64,000 bases of DNA from assembly GCF_947498015.1 (NCBI RefSeq), contig NZ_CANMIR010000003.1, forward strand, positions 62,001 through 126,000, written 5' to 3'. Made by a program: the position numbers and the translations under genes. Under the pieces are notes generated by a model. That model made no database searches. It was not told the DNA's origin and was given only the letters and a program-made list of their open reading frames with translations. This document shows positions 28,803 to 38,905 of this stretch, piece by piece (position 1 is the stretch's first letter; every line of letters begins with the position of its first letter). Origin of the DNA: an uncultured Neptuniibacter sp. Lineage in GTDB: Bacteria > Pseudomonadota > Gammaproteobacteria > Pseudomonadales > Balneatricaceae.

Positions 28803-30764
28803 TTATCGGTCACCTAGCGCAGTGTAATTAATGGCTGCACTATGCAGATAATTGAAATCCTTAGCTGAATTACAAAACGAAATTATATCTTCCGGCGTTA
28901 AGGGTTTGCTAAAAAGATAACCTTGTCCCATATCGCAGTTATGTTCAGTGAGTAACTCCGCTTCTTCCCTGTGCTCGATTCCTTCAGCCACAACGTGCAT
29001 TCCGAGGTCATGGCCGATAGTGATCATGTTTTTGACCAGAGCCCAGCTCACCTGATTTTGGGTAATTTTCTTAATAAAGCTTCGGTCGATTTTAAGTGTT
29101 TGCACAGGGAGTTGCTGAAGATGACTGAGAGAGGACAAGCCCGTACCGAAATCGTCCAGTGCGATATGAATTCCCGATTTTTTCAGCAAGGGGAGGGTGC
29201 GCTGCGTCTCTTGAATCATCTGCATCGTAGTATCTTCAGTTACTTCTATCCATATCAATCCGTGGGGTAAATTATGTTCCTCAAGCGCTTGGTTGATCAG
29301 AGATCCCAGTTCAGGGCGATGCATAGAGGGAGAGATGTTCACTGCTACGGGTAAAGGTTTCATTGAATTATCAGACCATTCTCTGATCTGTCGACAGGCC
29401 TCACAGATGATCCAATAACCCAAAGTGTTGGCAATTCCATGTTGTTCAGCGACCTCGATGATCTCGAGCGGAGAAACGAATCCATAGATAGGATGCTCCC
29501 AGCGTAAAAGGGCCTCCAGATAGACCGGTCGACCATTCTTCAGATCGATGATCGGCTGATATGCGAGATGGAGTTTGTGGTGCTCTATGGCTTCTCTCAG
29601 ATCCATCTGCAGAATTTGCCGTCTGTTAATCTGTTCATCCATGATGAAATCAAATATCTGATGACGGGAGAAAGGCGCTGATTCCTTAGCTTTGTACATC
29701 GCAATATCTGCGCGGGTTAAGAGCGAGCTGGCATTATCACCGTGATTTGGAAATTGAACGCTGCCAATGCTTGCTCCAATCAGGCACTGGTGCTCCTCAA
29801 CACGAAAATCCTCTTCCAATAATTGAATAATTTCTGCGGCAATGTGATCAAGTTCATGAGTGTCATTGACGTGAGGTTGCAAAATCGCAAATTCATCTCC
29901 ACCGAGACGACAGGTCAAACAATCATGAGTCTGATCTAAGCAGTTAGTTAGCCTGTCAGAGACCGATTTTAGGAGTAGGTCACCGGTGTGATGGCCTAAG
30001 GTGTCATTCACGTCTTTGAAACCATTGAGATCGATAAGATGAAGAGCAAAAGGCTCATCTCCTTCACAGCGCCTGGTTAACTCGCGACGAAAAAAGGCGC
30101 GATTGGGTATGCCGGTCAAACTGTCATGCTCTGCCTGGAAGCGATTGATTCTGTTTTCGCGGATGATCAATATCAACAGGAGAGTACCACTCATGATAAG
30201 GCCAACCATCAGCCAGATTAACTGCTGTTGAAGCTCCGATACCCTGCGATCACCACGATTATAGAAATCGTTATTAAAGTGGTAGTTATCGAGAGCCAGT
30301 TTCTCAATGGTCCTGATATGGGGTTCAAGTTTCTGTTGAAGGTCACTGGAGATAGAGGGGGTATGCTGGAGCTGGGTAAATATGGATGGCTCTAACGCTT
30401 TGATCTGATCAAAGGCCGATTGAATTGACGGTAGTGCACCTTCTATTTTGACCAGTTGATTGGCATCGATGCCCTTCAAAAGCACAGGGAAACGGCTCCA
30501 GAGGATATCGTAGCGGGCAGTAACTTCCCGGTATGCTGTGTTGTCTGATCTATAGATTGTGAGTGTATCGTTAAACCGATGCAGCTCAGTTTTTAGTTGG
30601 AACAGTGACCAAACGCTGGTGCCATAGCGATTATCTAAGATAGTTATGGATTGACGGAGCTGGACCAGACTAAAGATAGCGCTGATAAAGAATATGAGAA
30701 CTACAGGGGTAAGCCATAGTTCTTTGAATCTGAGAATACTCAATAAAAACCGGTTATCAAGCAT
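28803..30764 (-). CDS. Membrane GGDEF-EAL c-di-GMP enzyme
   Basis: 653 aa. Two membrane segments (about 14-32 and 180-201) enclose a ~150-residue periplasmic helical sensor. The GGDEF domain has an intact active site (RLGGDEFAI, near residue 287) but no RxxD inhibitory site at the usual position before it. The EAL domain keeps YLEALLRW (near 414), DDFGTGLSSL, KIDRSFI and VVAEGIE, so both synthesis and hydrolysis of c-di-GMP look possible. Its start overlaps the stop of the upstream molybdopterin-fold gene; the pair is probably translated together, with the periplasmic protein feeding the sensor. Confidence 0.93.
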   Translation of the reverse strand: MLDNRFLLSILRFKELWLTPVVLIFFISAIFSLVQLRQSITILDNRYGTSVWSLFQLKTELHRFNDTLTIYRSDNTAYREVTARYDILWSRFPVLLKGIDANQLVKIEGALPSIQSAFDQIKALEPSIFTQLQHTPSISSDLQQKLEPHIRTIEKLALDNYHFNNDFYNRGDRRVSELQQQLIWLMVGLIMSGTLLLILIIRENRINRFQAEHDSLTGIPNRAFFRRELTRRCEGDEPFALHLIDLNGFKDVNDTLGHHTGDLLLKSVSDRLTNCLDQTHDCLTCRLGGDEFAILQPHVNDTHELDHIAAEIIQLLEEDFRVEEHQCLIGASIGSVQFPNHGDNASSLLTRADIAMYKAKESAPFSRHQIFDFIMDEQINRRQILQMDLREAIEHHKLHLAYQPIIDLKNGRPVYLEALLRWEHPIYGFVSPLEIIEVAEQHGIANTLGYWIICEACRQIREWSDNSMKPLPVAVNISPSMHRPELGSLINQALEEHNLPHGLIWIEVTEDTTMQMIQETQRTLPLLKKSGIHIALDDFGTGLSSLSHLQQLPVQTLKIDRSFIKKITQNQVSWALVKNMITIGHDLGMHVVAEGIEHREEAELLTEHNCDMGQGYLFSKPLTPEDIISFCNSAKDFNYLHSAAINYTALGDR

Positions 30765-31264
30765 CAGAAAATTTCAATATGAGTCAGTTGCCAGATCATC
30801 TTCCCGGTATTCTCCTCTGTATTAAGCTCTGGATACTTATCAAGTGGAAGTATCAACCAGAGTGGTCCCTTATTTCTGACACTCATGATTTGGTTATCGT
30901 CACGCCAGGCCAAAATTGGCTGGTATTTCTCAATATAGGCTCTCTCGATATCGATTGTATAATCATTAAGAGCCGTAAGACGCAGAGTGTTACCTGTAGC
31001 GCCAACATGTTCAAGAACGGCAGACAGCAGGGGACCATGATATTCGTGAATACGATCGGACCACCTTGTTTGTAGCTTGAGTGTCTGACTTTTCAGGGAT
31101 TGTAATTGCTCCAGGTTGAAGCGAGCACTATTCCCATAGTTACCATGCAAGATCTTTCCGGTAACCGTTAAAATAACCTTACCTTCAGATTCAGGCTGTG
31201 TCGTCTCAACTGAATTAGCAGCAGTAGAGATCAACAGGAGAAGTGCGGCTATGAGCTTGAACAT
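30764..31264 (-). CDS. Periplasmic oxidoreductase molybdopterin-binding-fold protein
   Basis: 166 aa. Signal peptide at residues 1-18 (MFKLIAALLLLISTAANS), then a domain similar to the sulfite-oxidase-type molybdopterin-binding fold (RWSDRIHEYHGPLLSAVLEHVGA; ALNDYTIDI; GPLWLILPL). It lacks the conserved Cys that coordinates Mo in true enzymes, so a ligand-binding or sensory role is more likely. Coupled to the GGDEF-EAL gene by a TGATG overlap, a pairing seen in other gammaproteobacteria. Confidence 0.78.
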   Translation of the reverse strand: MFKLIAALLLLISTAANSVETTQPESEGKVILTVTGKILHGNYGNSARFNLEQLQSLKSQTLKLQTRWSDRIHEYHGPLLSAVLEHVGATGNTLRLTALNDYTIDIERAYIEKYQPILAWRDDNQIMSVRNKGPLWLILPLDKYPELNTEENTGKMIWQLTHIEIF

Positions 31265-31390
31265 ATATAGACACGGCCTATTGTTAGATGAATATTCATT
31301 TCACAATAAAATTTAAGCGGAGAACAGATAAAAGTACAGTAAGTGAGGGCTAATTGTTTGTTAAACAGCGGTAAATTGAGAAAGGGTGCT

Positions 31391-31422
31391 CACCCGCTAC
31401 AAATCAAAATGAGCAGCGGGTG
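31391..31422 (-). terminator. Hairpin after modF
   Basis: Inverted repeat CACCCGCT/AGCGGGTG with a 16-nt loop, 20 bp beyond the modF stop on the minus strand. The T-run is weak, so this is a possible terminator only. Confidence 0.4.
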
Positions 31423-31442
31423 AATTTAGTTGGGAAGTTTTT

Positions 31443-32882
31443 TTACGTAGCTTTTGTCAACTGTTTAAATTCATGGATGCCACTGATCTGATCTTCAGCA
31501 TGGTGGTTCACATAGAGTACGGTGGTTTCACCACTGGCGCAGATCTTCTCAATTAAGGCCAGAACAAGCTGCCGGTTAATGTCGTCCAGTCCAAGGCAGG
31601 GTTCATCAAGAATGAGCAGCGTCGGGTGTTTCACCATCGCACGGGCAATCAATAGCAACCGCTGATCACCAAACGACAGTTGATTATAAGGCTGATCCGC
31701 TCGGTCTTTCATGCCCAGAAGCTCTAACCATTGATCTGCGACCTGTTTCTGTTTATCAGTGCTCTTACTGTACATACCGATACTGTCATGGAAGCCAGAG
31801 ATAATGACATTACGTAAGCTGATACTGACGCGATATTCCCACTGAAGGGCGGTAGATACATAGCCGATATACTGTTTGATCTGCCAGATTGTTTCACCGT
31901 TCCCACGTTGCATACCAAAGACAAAGATATCGTTCACATAGCATTGAGGGTGGTCGCCGGTGATCAGATTAAGCAGGCAGGTTTTACCGCTGCCGTTAGG
32001 CCCACTCAGTTGCCAATGTTGTCCTGGCTTGATCGTCCAGTTAAGGCCATCAACAACAGTATTGTCGCCATAAGCAACACGAATATTCTGTAGGCGCACC
32101 AATGGGTCTTCCGGATTCAGAGCAGGAGGGCGATCAGTGTCGTCTGTTTCAGGTACTTCCAGGTCGGTAGTTTTCAGGTGCAGTAACTGATAAAGGTCGT
32201 CGTATGCTTGTTTGTCGTTTATATCAACGCTGTGATGGAGTCGGCCTTTATCCATATAGGCGACATGTGTAATAAACTCAGGCATTTCATCGAAGCGGTT
32301 AAGCACCAAAACCATTGGTACGGTGTCAATCTGGCTCTGAAGCAGGTCATTGAGCATCGCCATCGATTCAACATCGAGGCCATCAAACGGCTCATCCAGA
32401 ATGACCAGTCCGGGTCTGTTAACCAGAGCACGGATCAGCATAATCTTACGAGTTTCGCCGGTAGACAGTTTGCGAAAACTGCGTGCTAACATCGTTTCTA
32501 ATTTGAATTTGCCAATCAGTTCTTCAAGCAGTGCGGCATCAAAATCTGGATTATCAGACTTGCCCTCTTCAAGAATCTCCCTAACAAGCGTACCTTCGGA
32601 GATAACATCCATGATATCGGCATCGTCTTTTTTTAGTTCACGGTCGATCAATTCGGCCTGAGCTTCAAAAGAAACCAGCTCTACCCGTTCAGGAAGTCCT
32701 GAAATCGAGCCACTGACGTAATCACCCGCACCTGCAAGAATTGCTGCAAGTGCAGACTTACCTGAGCCATTTGTACCGGTGACGACCCAATGCTGGTTTG
32801 GCCCTATGGTCCAGTTAACCTGATCTAGAGTAAAAGATTCACCAAACTCTGCGGTGTAATTTTCGATAACGATTTTGTTCAT
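31443..32882 (-). CDS. modF: ModF-type double ABC ATPase
   Basis: 479 aa with two ABC domains: Walker A GTNGSGKSAL (near residue 36) and GPNGSGKTC (near residue 293); signature LSTGETRK and LSFGDQRL; Walker B LVILDEPFDGLD and LLILDEPCLGLD. Similar along its full length to E. coli ModF (490 aa), including NRFDEMPEF and HIGYV-like segments. ModF is linked to molybdate uptake operons, but no modABC genes are here. The next gene upstream on this strand is ilvC, separated by a strong terminator. Confidence 0.88.
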   Translation of the reverse strand: MNKIVIENYTAEFGESFTLDQVNWTIGPNQHWVVTGTNGSGKSALAAILAGAGDYVSGSISGLPERVELVSFEAQAELIDRELKKDDADIMDVISEGTLVREILEEGKSDNPDFDAALLEELIGKFKLETMLARSFRKLSTGETRKIMLIRALVNRPGLVILDEPFDGLDVESMAMLNDLLQSQIDTVPMVLVLNRFDEMPEFITHVAYMDKGRLHHSVDINDKQAYDDLYQLLHLKTTDLEVPETDDTDRPPALNPEDPLVRLQNIRVAYGDNTVVDGLNWTIKPGQHWQLSGPNGSGKTCLLNLITGDHPQCYVNDIFVFGMQRGNGETIWQIKQYIGYVSTALQWEYRVSISLRNVIISGFHDSIGMYSKSTDKQKQVADQWLELLGMKDRADQPYNQLSFGDQRLLLIARAMVKHPTLLILDEPCLGLDDINRQLVLALIEKICASGETTVLYVNHHAEDQISGIHEFKQLTKAT

Positions 32883-32915
32883 GCTGATGCCAAAGCAGAA
32901 AGGTTGATAAAGAGT

Positions 32916-32948
32916 AAAAAAAAACCAGAGCGGGGCTCTGGCTTTTTA
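32916..32948 (-). terminator. Terminator of ilvC
   Basis: Perfect 7-bp stem CCAGAGC/GCTCTGG with a GGG loop. In the minus-strand sense it is followed by nine T. It lies between the ilvC stop (32984) and the modF start (32882). Confidence 0.93.
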
Positions 32949-32983
32949 TCTTATGGCCTAAAAAATCTATAAGTAATAATTAC

Positions 32984-34459
32984 TTATACAATTTTCTTCA
33001 TGTCAGCCATGTGGCCGCGAAGAGTCGTACCGATCGCTTCAACAGGGTGAGCGCGTAGTGCAGCATTCACTTCAATCAGACGAGCATTATCAACACCAGT
33101 GTCAGCTACATCCAGACCTTTACCAATCACGTCAGTCTTGATCCCCTTCATGAAATCTTCCAGAAGAGGCAGGCAAGCGTGGTTGTACAAGTAGCAACCG
33201 TACTCAGCAGTATCGGAGATAGTCGCGTTCATCTCGTACAGTTTCTTACGTGCGATAGTGTTAGCGATCAGCGGCGTTTCGTGAAGAGACTCGTAGTATG
33301 CAGAATCAGCGATGATACCCGCAGCAGTCATAGTTTCGAATGCCAGCTCAACACCCGCTTTAACCATAGCAACCATCAGAATACCGTTGTCGAAGTATTC
33401 CTGCTCGGAGATCTCTACATCGCCAGCCGGAGTCTTTTCGAATGCTGTTTCAGCAGTTTCTGCACGCCAGCCCAGCAGGTTCTTATCATCGTTCGCCCAG
33501 TCTTCCATCATTACGCGGGAGAAGGTGCCATCGATGATGTCGTCCTGATGCTTGTTGTACAGCGGACGCATGATCACTTTCAGCTCTTCAGACAGGTCAA
33601 ATGCCTTGATCTTAGCTGGGTTAGACAGACGATCCAGCATGTTGGTAACGCCGCCGTATTTCAGTGCTTCAGTGATAGTTTCCCATCCGTACTGGATCAG
33701 CTTAGATGCGTAGCCAGCGTCGATACCTTCTTCAACCATCTTGTCGAAGCACAGTAGGGAACCAGTCTGCAGCATACCGCACAGGATAGTCTGCTCACCC
33801 ATCAGGTCAGATTTAACTTCAGCGATAAAAGAGGACATCAGAACGCCCGCTTTGTGACCGCCAGTACCTGCAGCGTATGCTTTAGCCAGTGCCAGACCTT
33901 CACCTTTAGGATCGTTATCTTCGTGAACAGCGATCAGGGTAGGTACACCGAAACCACGTACGTATTCGTTACGTACTTCAGAACCAGGGCACTTAGGTGC
34001 AACCATGATTACAGTCAGGTCGTCACGGATCTTCATACCCTCTTCAACGATGTTGAAACCGTGAGAGTAAGACAGGCAAGCGCCTTCTTTCATCAGTGGC
34101 ATAACAGCGTTTACTACAGAAGTGTGCTGCTTATCTGGTGTCAGGTTAAGAACAACATCAGCAGTCGGGATCAGCTCTTCATAAGTACCAACAACAAAAC
34201 CGTTTTCAGTTGCGTTCTTCCAGGACTGACGTTTTTCAGCGATTGCAGCTTCACGCAATGCGTAAGAAACATCGCAGCCACTGTCACGCAGGTTCATACC
34301 CTGAGCCAGGCCCTGTGCACCACAACCGATAACAACCATTTTTTTGCCTTTAAGTGCTTCAACGCCATCGCTGAACTCATCGATAGACATGAAACGGCAT
34401 TTACCTAGTTGCTCTAGCTGCTCACGCAGTGGCAGCGTGTTGAAGTAGTTGTTAGACAT
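32984..34459 (-). CDS. ilvC: Ketol-acid reductoisomerase (class II, long form)
   Basis: NADPH-dependent second step of valine/isoleucine synthesis. 491 aa, the long E. coli-type enzyme with a duplicated C-terminal knotted domain. The nucleotide-binding motif [14 protein letters not shown] is near residue 42, followed by SYALR, where the Arg recognises NADPH, and the YSHGFNI and [13 protein letters not shown] catalytic-region segments. Monocistronic. The intergenic region to 34805 shows no obvious attenuator. Confidence 0.97.
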   Translation of the reverse strand: MSNNYFNTLPLREQLEQLGKCRFMSIDEFSDGVEALKGKKMVVIGCGAQGLAQGMNLRDSGCDVSYALREAAIAEKRQSWKNATENGFVVGTYEELIPTADVVLNLTPDKQHTSVVNAVMPLMKEGACLSYSHGFNIVEEGMKIRDDLTVIMVAPKCPGSEVRNEYVRGFGVPTLIAVHEDNDPKGEGLALAKAYAAGTGGHKAGVLMSSFIAEVKSDLMGEQTILCGMLQTGSLLCFDKMVEEGIDAGYASKLIQYGWETITEALKYGGVTNMLDRLSNPAKIKAFDLSEELKVIMRPLYNKHQDDIIDGTFSRVMMEDWANDDKNLLGWRAETAETAFEKTPAGDVEISEQEYFDNGILMVAMVKAGVELAFETMTAAGIIADSAYYESLHETPLIANTIARKKLYEMNATISDTAEYGCYLYNHACLPLLEDFMKGIKTDVIGKGLDVADTGVDNARLIEVNAALRAHPVEAIGTTLRGHMADMKKIV

Positions 34460-34805
34460 CGCTTTATTCCGTAATAGTTAGTCAGCCGAACTGACATAAG
34501 TTGGTTATGTACGCACTCTAATCGATAATGAGTGTCGCGTAAAATGATATATATGGATCGCTCTATTGCGTTTTTTGCAAGATGTTCTCCATAAGTGTGC
34601 TAAATAATAGCGTGATAGTTTTCAGGTTCCAGTATTCTCTGACTAATAATCTAAATAAACCTGACATGGTGCAAAATCTGTAAGCTATCTGGTTGATAAT
34701 TAGACACTTACTGTGGATATTGGCGATTTGTATATTATTTTTGCATCTGCGAAAAATAGTGCTTGCTTAAGCACTCACAGCTCTATACTATTCGCCACAC
34801 ATTGA
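34460..34805. promoter_or_regulatory. ilvC / tRNA-fMet divergent promoter region
   Basis: 346 bases without an open frame. For the tRNA, TATACT at 34784-34789 is a likely -10 element with TTGCTT at 34763-34768 as a short-spaced -35. No leader peptide or terminator typical of ilv attenuation is visible upstream of ilvC. Confidence 0.5.
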
Positions 34806-34882
<77 letters not shown>

Positions 34883-34890
34883 AATTTAAG

Positions 34891-34925
34891 AAAGCAGATC
34901 AGTTACTCACTGATCTGCTTTTTTT
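34891..34925 (+). terminator. Terminator of the initiator tRNA gene
   Basis: Perfect 13-bp stem AAAGCAGATCAGT/ACTGATCTGCTTT, 5-nt loop, followed by further T. It starts 9 bp after the tRNA. Confidence 0.95.
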
Positions 34926-35083
34926 ATGTCTGCAGTGCACTTACTTAATCATTATTTTACCTTTCTATCGTGTTTAATCTTCGCACAAGTCCGATATTGT
35001 CTAACCTCTAGACAGCCTTTAAAGTAAACTTCACCGCAGCACCAATCTGAAATTATGTGACTTAAACAGACAAAGGAGTGTCT

Positions 35084-35668
35084 ATGTCATTAAAACGCCA
35101 GTCAATTCTTGTTTGGGCTTGCTTAACTGCGTCATATGGATATGCAGACCAATATCAACGAGATACCTGTTCTGCCATGGCTCGGTTAGATTACTCCATA
35201 GAATCGTTTCATCGCTCTAACGAATGCCATGCTCAGTTGGATAAGATCTATGGGCCCGATCCTAAAAGAGAGGCGATACGTAAACAGATAGAAATTGAAA
35301 ATGTAGAAGCAAAACGGTTACGTATTGAAAATTGCGGCTCCCCAGGTGTTTCATTCCTTTGCTGGGCTGATAAATATGCGCTCCGGCCTGAAGTCCTTAA
35401 CCGATGCAGCAATATCATCCTGGCCCGTATGAGAGCTGAGACTCGTTGGACATCACCTGTTGAAGAGCGTTATCCATTTTCTGTTCCTCCCCATAGCTTT
35501 AAGAAAGTGAAACCAGAGATCAATCAGCCTTGGATTATCGGTTTGGTGGGTAGTTATCTTGAAGTTAAATCCCCAGTAGGGATGTGGCAGGAGATGACCT
35601 ATGTCTGCTGGGTTAATACCGATAACGATCAGGTCGTTTCAATGGATAATTGGTGGGGGCGTTTCTAA
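35084..35668 (+). CDS. Exported protein of unknown function, Cys-rich
   Basis: About 194 aa. The start is set at the ATG at 35084 because AAAGGAG ends 5 nt upstream; a GTG at 35078 lies inside that site. N-terminal hydrophobic segment (SILVWACLTASYGYA) then DQY looks like a signal peptide. The mature part has several Cys (in TCSAM, NECHA, ENCGS, FLCWA, NRCSN, YVCWV) that could form disulfides in the periplasm, and a Trp-rich C-terminus (DNWWGRF). No family recognised. It stands alone between the tRNA and the T2SS operon. Confidence 0.7.
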   Translation: MSLKRQSILVWACLTASYGYADQYQRDTCSAMARLDYSIESFHRSNECHAQLDKIYGPDPKREAIRKQIEIENVEAKRLRIENCGSPGVSFLCWADKYALRPEVLNRCSNIILARMRAETRWTSPVEERYPFSVPPHSFKKVKPEINQPWIIGLVGSYLEVKSPVGMWQEMTYVCWVNTDNDQVVSMDNWWGRF

Positions 35669-35937
35669 TCTTTAAACTGATAATCTGGTGGTATTGTACT
35701 GATTATTTAATCATTAAGATTAAGCATACAGACTCTCAACTGTGATCGCTCATAATGAGTAAAACGGTCTGTATTAACTATCTGTTTTTTCAAAAGGGTC
35801 TATTATTGGTTATATATTTTACGTTACATATGTGCAGTTAAACTCACCCGGGGATGGGAAGTTTGATGTCGTTTACGCTACAGATCTATAACTAGCGCTT
35901 AACAGTACTTTCTGCCTTCATAACCGGAGGTAAAGAT
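35669..35937 (+). promoter_or_regulatory. Upstream region of the gsp operon
   Basis: 269 bases before gspE, AT-rich, with the GGAGG ribosome site at its end. It contains GTTACATATGTG at 35823-35834, resembling the TTACA/TGTAA elements upstream of gspA and the metalloprotease gene. No confident promoter assignment. Confidence 0.35.
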
Positions 35938-37662
35938 ATGTCAGTATCTTCTACTGTGGTTAAGAATGAGGTGGATAGTGATGCACTTGGAGATGCGCTG
36001 GTCAGTGCCGGATGCCTGACTGAAACAGATCTGCAGCGTGTGCAGCAGATGAAAGAGGTCAGCGCTGACGATACGCCGATTACCCAGTTACTGGTTCGTT
36101 TAGGGTTACTATCCGAAACGGTATTGGCCAAACAACTTGCCTCCTTGCTGAGTCTTCCTCTGATCGATGCTAAACAGTTTCCTGTTCAGCCCATTCTGCC
36201 TGACAAGCTATCCTTCAGATTTTTAAAAGAACACAAAATTCTTCCTGTGCGGATGTCAGAAAACCATCTTCATATTGTTCAATCTGACCCCTTTGAGAGT
36301 TTTGCGCTTACCGCTATGCAGCATGCAACAGGGCTTGAGATCGTTCCAGGAATCGGGGTCTCAACCGAGATAGAGAACGCGATCGAGCGCCTGTATGGTC
36401 AGGGGAATAGCCAGATGGGCAATATCCTGGCTTCGGTCTCAACGGACGAAGCAGCGGGAGAGCAGGATATTGAACAACTCAAAGATATGGCCAGTGAGGC
36501 CCCTGTTATTCGGTTAGTCAATTTGATTATCTTGCGGGCTGTTGAATCAAGAGCTTCGGATATACACATTGAGCCATTTGAGAACAGCCTGAAGGTACGT
36601 TATCGGGTTGATGGCGTGCTTCAAGAAGGTGAAGCGCCACCGATTAATCTCTCACCTGCTGTTATATCTCGCATCAAAATAATGGCACGACTCAACATTG
36701 CAGAACGGCGCCTGCCACAGGATGGGCGTATAGAGCAGCGTATTCAGGGGAAAGATCTGGATATACGTGTATCAACAGTGCCGACAATGTATGGCGAAAG
36801 TGTTGTATTGCGTTTACTTGATCGTGAAAGTGTTGCACTCGAATTTAAAGAATTAGGGTTTGATCAACAGCTAATTTCGAAACTGCAAGCGGTTCTTGCC
36901 ATACCTCATGGAATGTTGATTGTTACTGGACCAACCGGTAGTGGGAAAACAACTACCCTGTATGCGGCTCTAAGTAATCTAAATACAGAGCAAAGCAAAC
37001 TGATCACCGTTGAAGACCCGGTTGAATATCAGCTTGATGGCATTAATCAGATTCAGGTTAAACCTTCAATAGGTCTCTCTTTTGCCGGAGCATTACGATC
37101 TATTGTAAGGCAGGACCCAGATGTAATCATGGTGGGGGAGATGCGAGACCTCGAAACTGCACGTATCTGCGTACAATCCTCACTTACGGGCCACATTGTA
37201 CTGTCGACGTTACACACTAATGATGCAGCCAGTAGTCTCACACGCCTGCTGGAGATGGGGGTTGAAGATTACCTATTGACGTCGACACTCAATGCAGTTT
37301 TGGCTCAGCGACTGGTGCGTAGGTTATGCCTCCATTGTCGTGAGGCATATACACCGCTTCCCGAGATCATCAGTGAGTTTCGATTACAGGAATTAAACTT
37401 GGGAGAGGCTGTTCATTTATATCGCCCTACTGGGTGTGAGCAGTGTAATGGCACTGGCTATCACGGGCGTGTCGCTATCATCGAAATACTGGTTATGAAT
37501 GATGAGTTAAGGCGTCAGATATTAAAGCATGCTGATGCTGGCGCGATCCTGGTGGTTGCTCGTCAATCGGGTATGCGCACCATGTATGAGGATGGTTGTA
37601 TTAAAGCGCTGGCGGGCGTGACAAGTATTGAGGAAGTCATACGCGTTACGCAGGAGGCTTAA
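35938..37662 (+). CDS. gspE: Type II secretion ATPase GspE
   Basis: Hexameric cytoplasmic ATPase that drives pseudopilus assembly. 574 aa. The N-terminus (about residues 15-80) shows two MshEN-like repeats (LGDALVSAGCLTETDL; LVRLGLLSETVLAKQL), the type that binds c-di-GMP in MshE and XpsE. Walker A GPTGSGKTTT is at about 331-340, then the Asp box and Walker B (RQDPDVIMVGEMRD). A Zn site is formed by C464/C467 and C500/C503. First gene of the operon, with a strong GGAGG ribosome site; its stop overlaps the gspF start. Confidence 0.96.
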   Translation: MSVSSTVVKNEVDSDALGDALVSAGCLTETDLQRVQQMKEVSADDTPITQLLVRLGLLSETVLAKQLASLLSLPLIDAKQFPVQPILPDKLSFRFLKEHKILPVRMSENHLHIVQSDPFESFALTAMQHATGLEIVPGIGVSTEIENAIERLYGQGNSQMGNILASVSTDEAAGEQDIEQLKDMASEAPVIRLVNLIILRAVESRASDIHIEPFENSLKVRYRVDGVLQEGEAPPINLSPAVISRIKIMARLNIAERRLPQDGRIEQRIQGKDLDIRVSTVPTMYGESVVLRLLDRESVALEFKELGFDQQLISKLQAVLAIPHGMLIVTGPTGSGKTTTLYAALSNLNTEQSKLITVEDPVEYQLDGINQIQVKPSIGLSFAGALRSIVRQDPDVIMVGEMRDLETARICVQSSLTGHIVLSTLHTNDAASSLTRLLEMGVEDYLLTSTLNAVLAQRLVRRLCLHCREAYTPLPEIISEFRLQELNLGEAVHLYRPTGCEQCNGTGYHGRVAIIEILVMNDELRRQILKHADAGAILVVARQSGMRTMYEDGCIKALAGVTSIEEVIRVTQEA

Positions 37663-38885
37663 TGATGACCGTCTATTATTTCCGGGCTGTATCCAGTGAG
37701 GGTGAAGTACAAAGCGGGCAGCTTGAAGAGGAGAGTGAAAAAGGGGTCGTACGTCATCTGCACAATCAGGGTTTGATCCCACTTTCTATTGATATCCAAT
37801 CCAACGACGTTGACCTCATTAAGATTCTTAATACCAAGATCGGCTCCAAAGGGATCAGTGAAGGGCGATTATTACTGTTTACCCAGCAACTTGCGACACT
37901 GATGCAAGCCGGTATATCTCTGGATCGTGCATTGGAGATCATGATCGATGTCGGAGATGATGGTGAGCTGAAAGCGGTGCTGATTCCGATCAAAGAGGGG
38001 GTACGTAAAGGACTGCCTTTATCAGAAGTCCTTGCAGGGCATCCGGATTCCTTCTCACATTTTTATATCAGTATGGTTCAGGCATCAGAAGCTTCTGGTG
38101 ATCTGGGTGAAGGCCTTGAGGGGCTGGGCGAATACCTTGAAAGAAGCAAAACACTCAAAGAGCAGGTGCTCTCTGCGCTGATCTACCCGATCATTCTGGT
38201 CGTGGTTTCTGCTGCCTCCCTGCTAATTATCCTCACCTATGTTGTCCCCCAGTTTACCCAGCTCTTTGAAGGAATGGGTGAGGCCTTGCCGATATCAACA
38301 CAGTTCGTGATTGCCGTTGCTGAAGGACTGAAATCTTACCTGCCATGGATATTGGTTGGAGGTGTACTTTTGTGGATCTTCTGGCGTATGCGATTGAATC
38401 AGCCCGCTGCTCGTTCAAATTGGGATGCCCGGAAATTAAAAATCCCATTGTTTGGGCCGCTTAATCAACGTATCGAAACCGCACGGTTTACACGCAGCCT
38501 CGGGACATTAGTGGGGGGGGGAGTACCTTTACTCAATGCGCTGTCAATCGCTCGGGAAACGCTTACGAACAGGCGCATGGCAGAGGCTATTACGGATGCG
38601 ATCGATCACCTGAAAGAGGGTGAGCACCTGGCCAAACCGTTGCGCTTGAGCCAGCTATTTCCAAGCCTGGCAATACAGATGATTCAGGTCGGCGAAGAGA
38701 CAGGACGTCTTGAAGAGATGTTATTAAAGGTTGCGAATTTGTATGACAGAGAGGTCGGGGTTGCGATCAAACGAATGTTAGCCATTTTGACCCCGGCTTT
38801 GATTGTCTCGCTGGGGATTGTTATCGCAGGAATTATCATGTCGATTCTGGTGGCGATCATGAGTCTGAATGATATTCCAATTTAA
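37662..38885 (+). CDS. gspF: Type II secretion inner-membrane platform GspF
   Basis: 407-aa polytopic platform protein with the T2SSF domain duplicated and three membrane segments (about 170-192, 222-242, 378-402). Hallmarks are FTQQLATLMQAGISLDRAL and FTRSLGTLVGGGVPLLNAL, the two copies of the F-family repeat. Starts at overlapping ATGATG (37662/37665) right on the gspE stop. Confidence 0.95.
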   Translation: MMTVYYFRAVSSEGEVQSGQLEEESEKGVVRHLHNQGLIPLSIDIQSNDVDLIKILNTKIGSKGISEGRLLLFTQQLATLMQAGISLDRALEIMIDVGDDGELKAVLIPIKEGVRKGLPLSEVLAGHPDSFSHFYISMVQASEASGDLGEGLEGLGEYLERSKTLKEQVLSALIYPIILVVVSAASLLIILTYVVPQFTQLFEGMGEALPISTQFVIAVAEGLKSYLPWILVGGVLLWIFWRMRLNQPAARSNWDARKLKIPLFGPLNQRIETARFTRSLGTLVGGGVPLLNALSIARETLTNRRMAEAITDAIDHLKEGEHLAKPLRLSQLFPSLAIQMIQVGEETGRLEEMLLKVANLYDREVGVAIKRMLAILTPALIVSLGIVIAGIIMSILVAIMSLNDIPI

Positions 38886-38905
38886 ATATTGAAGGAGTTC
38901 GCACT

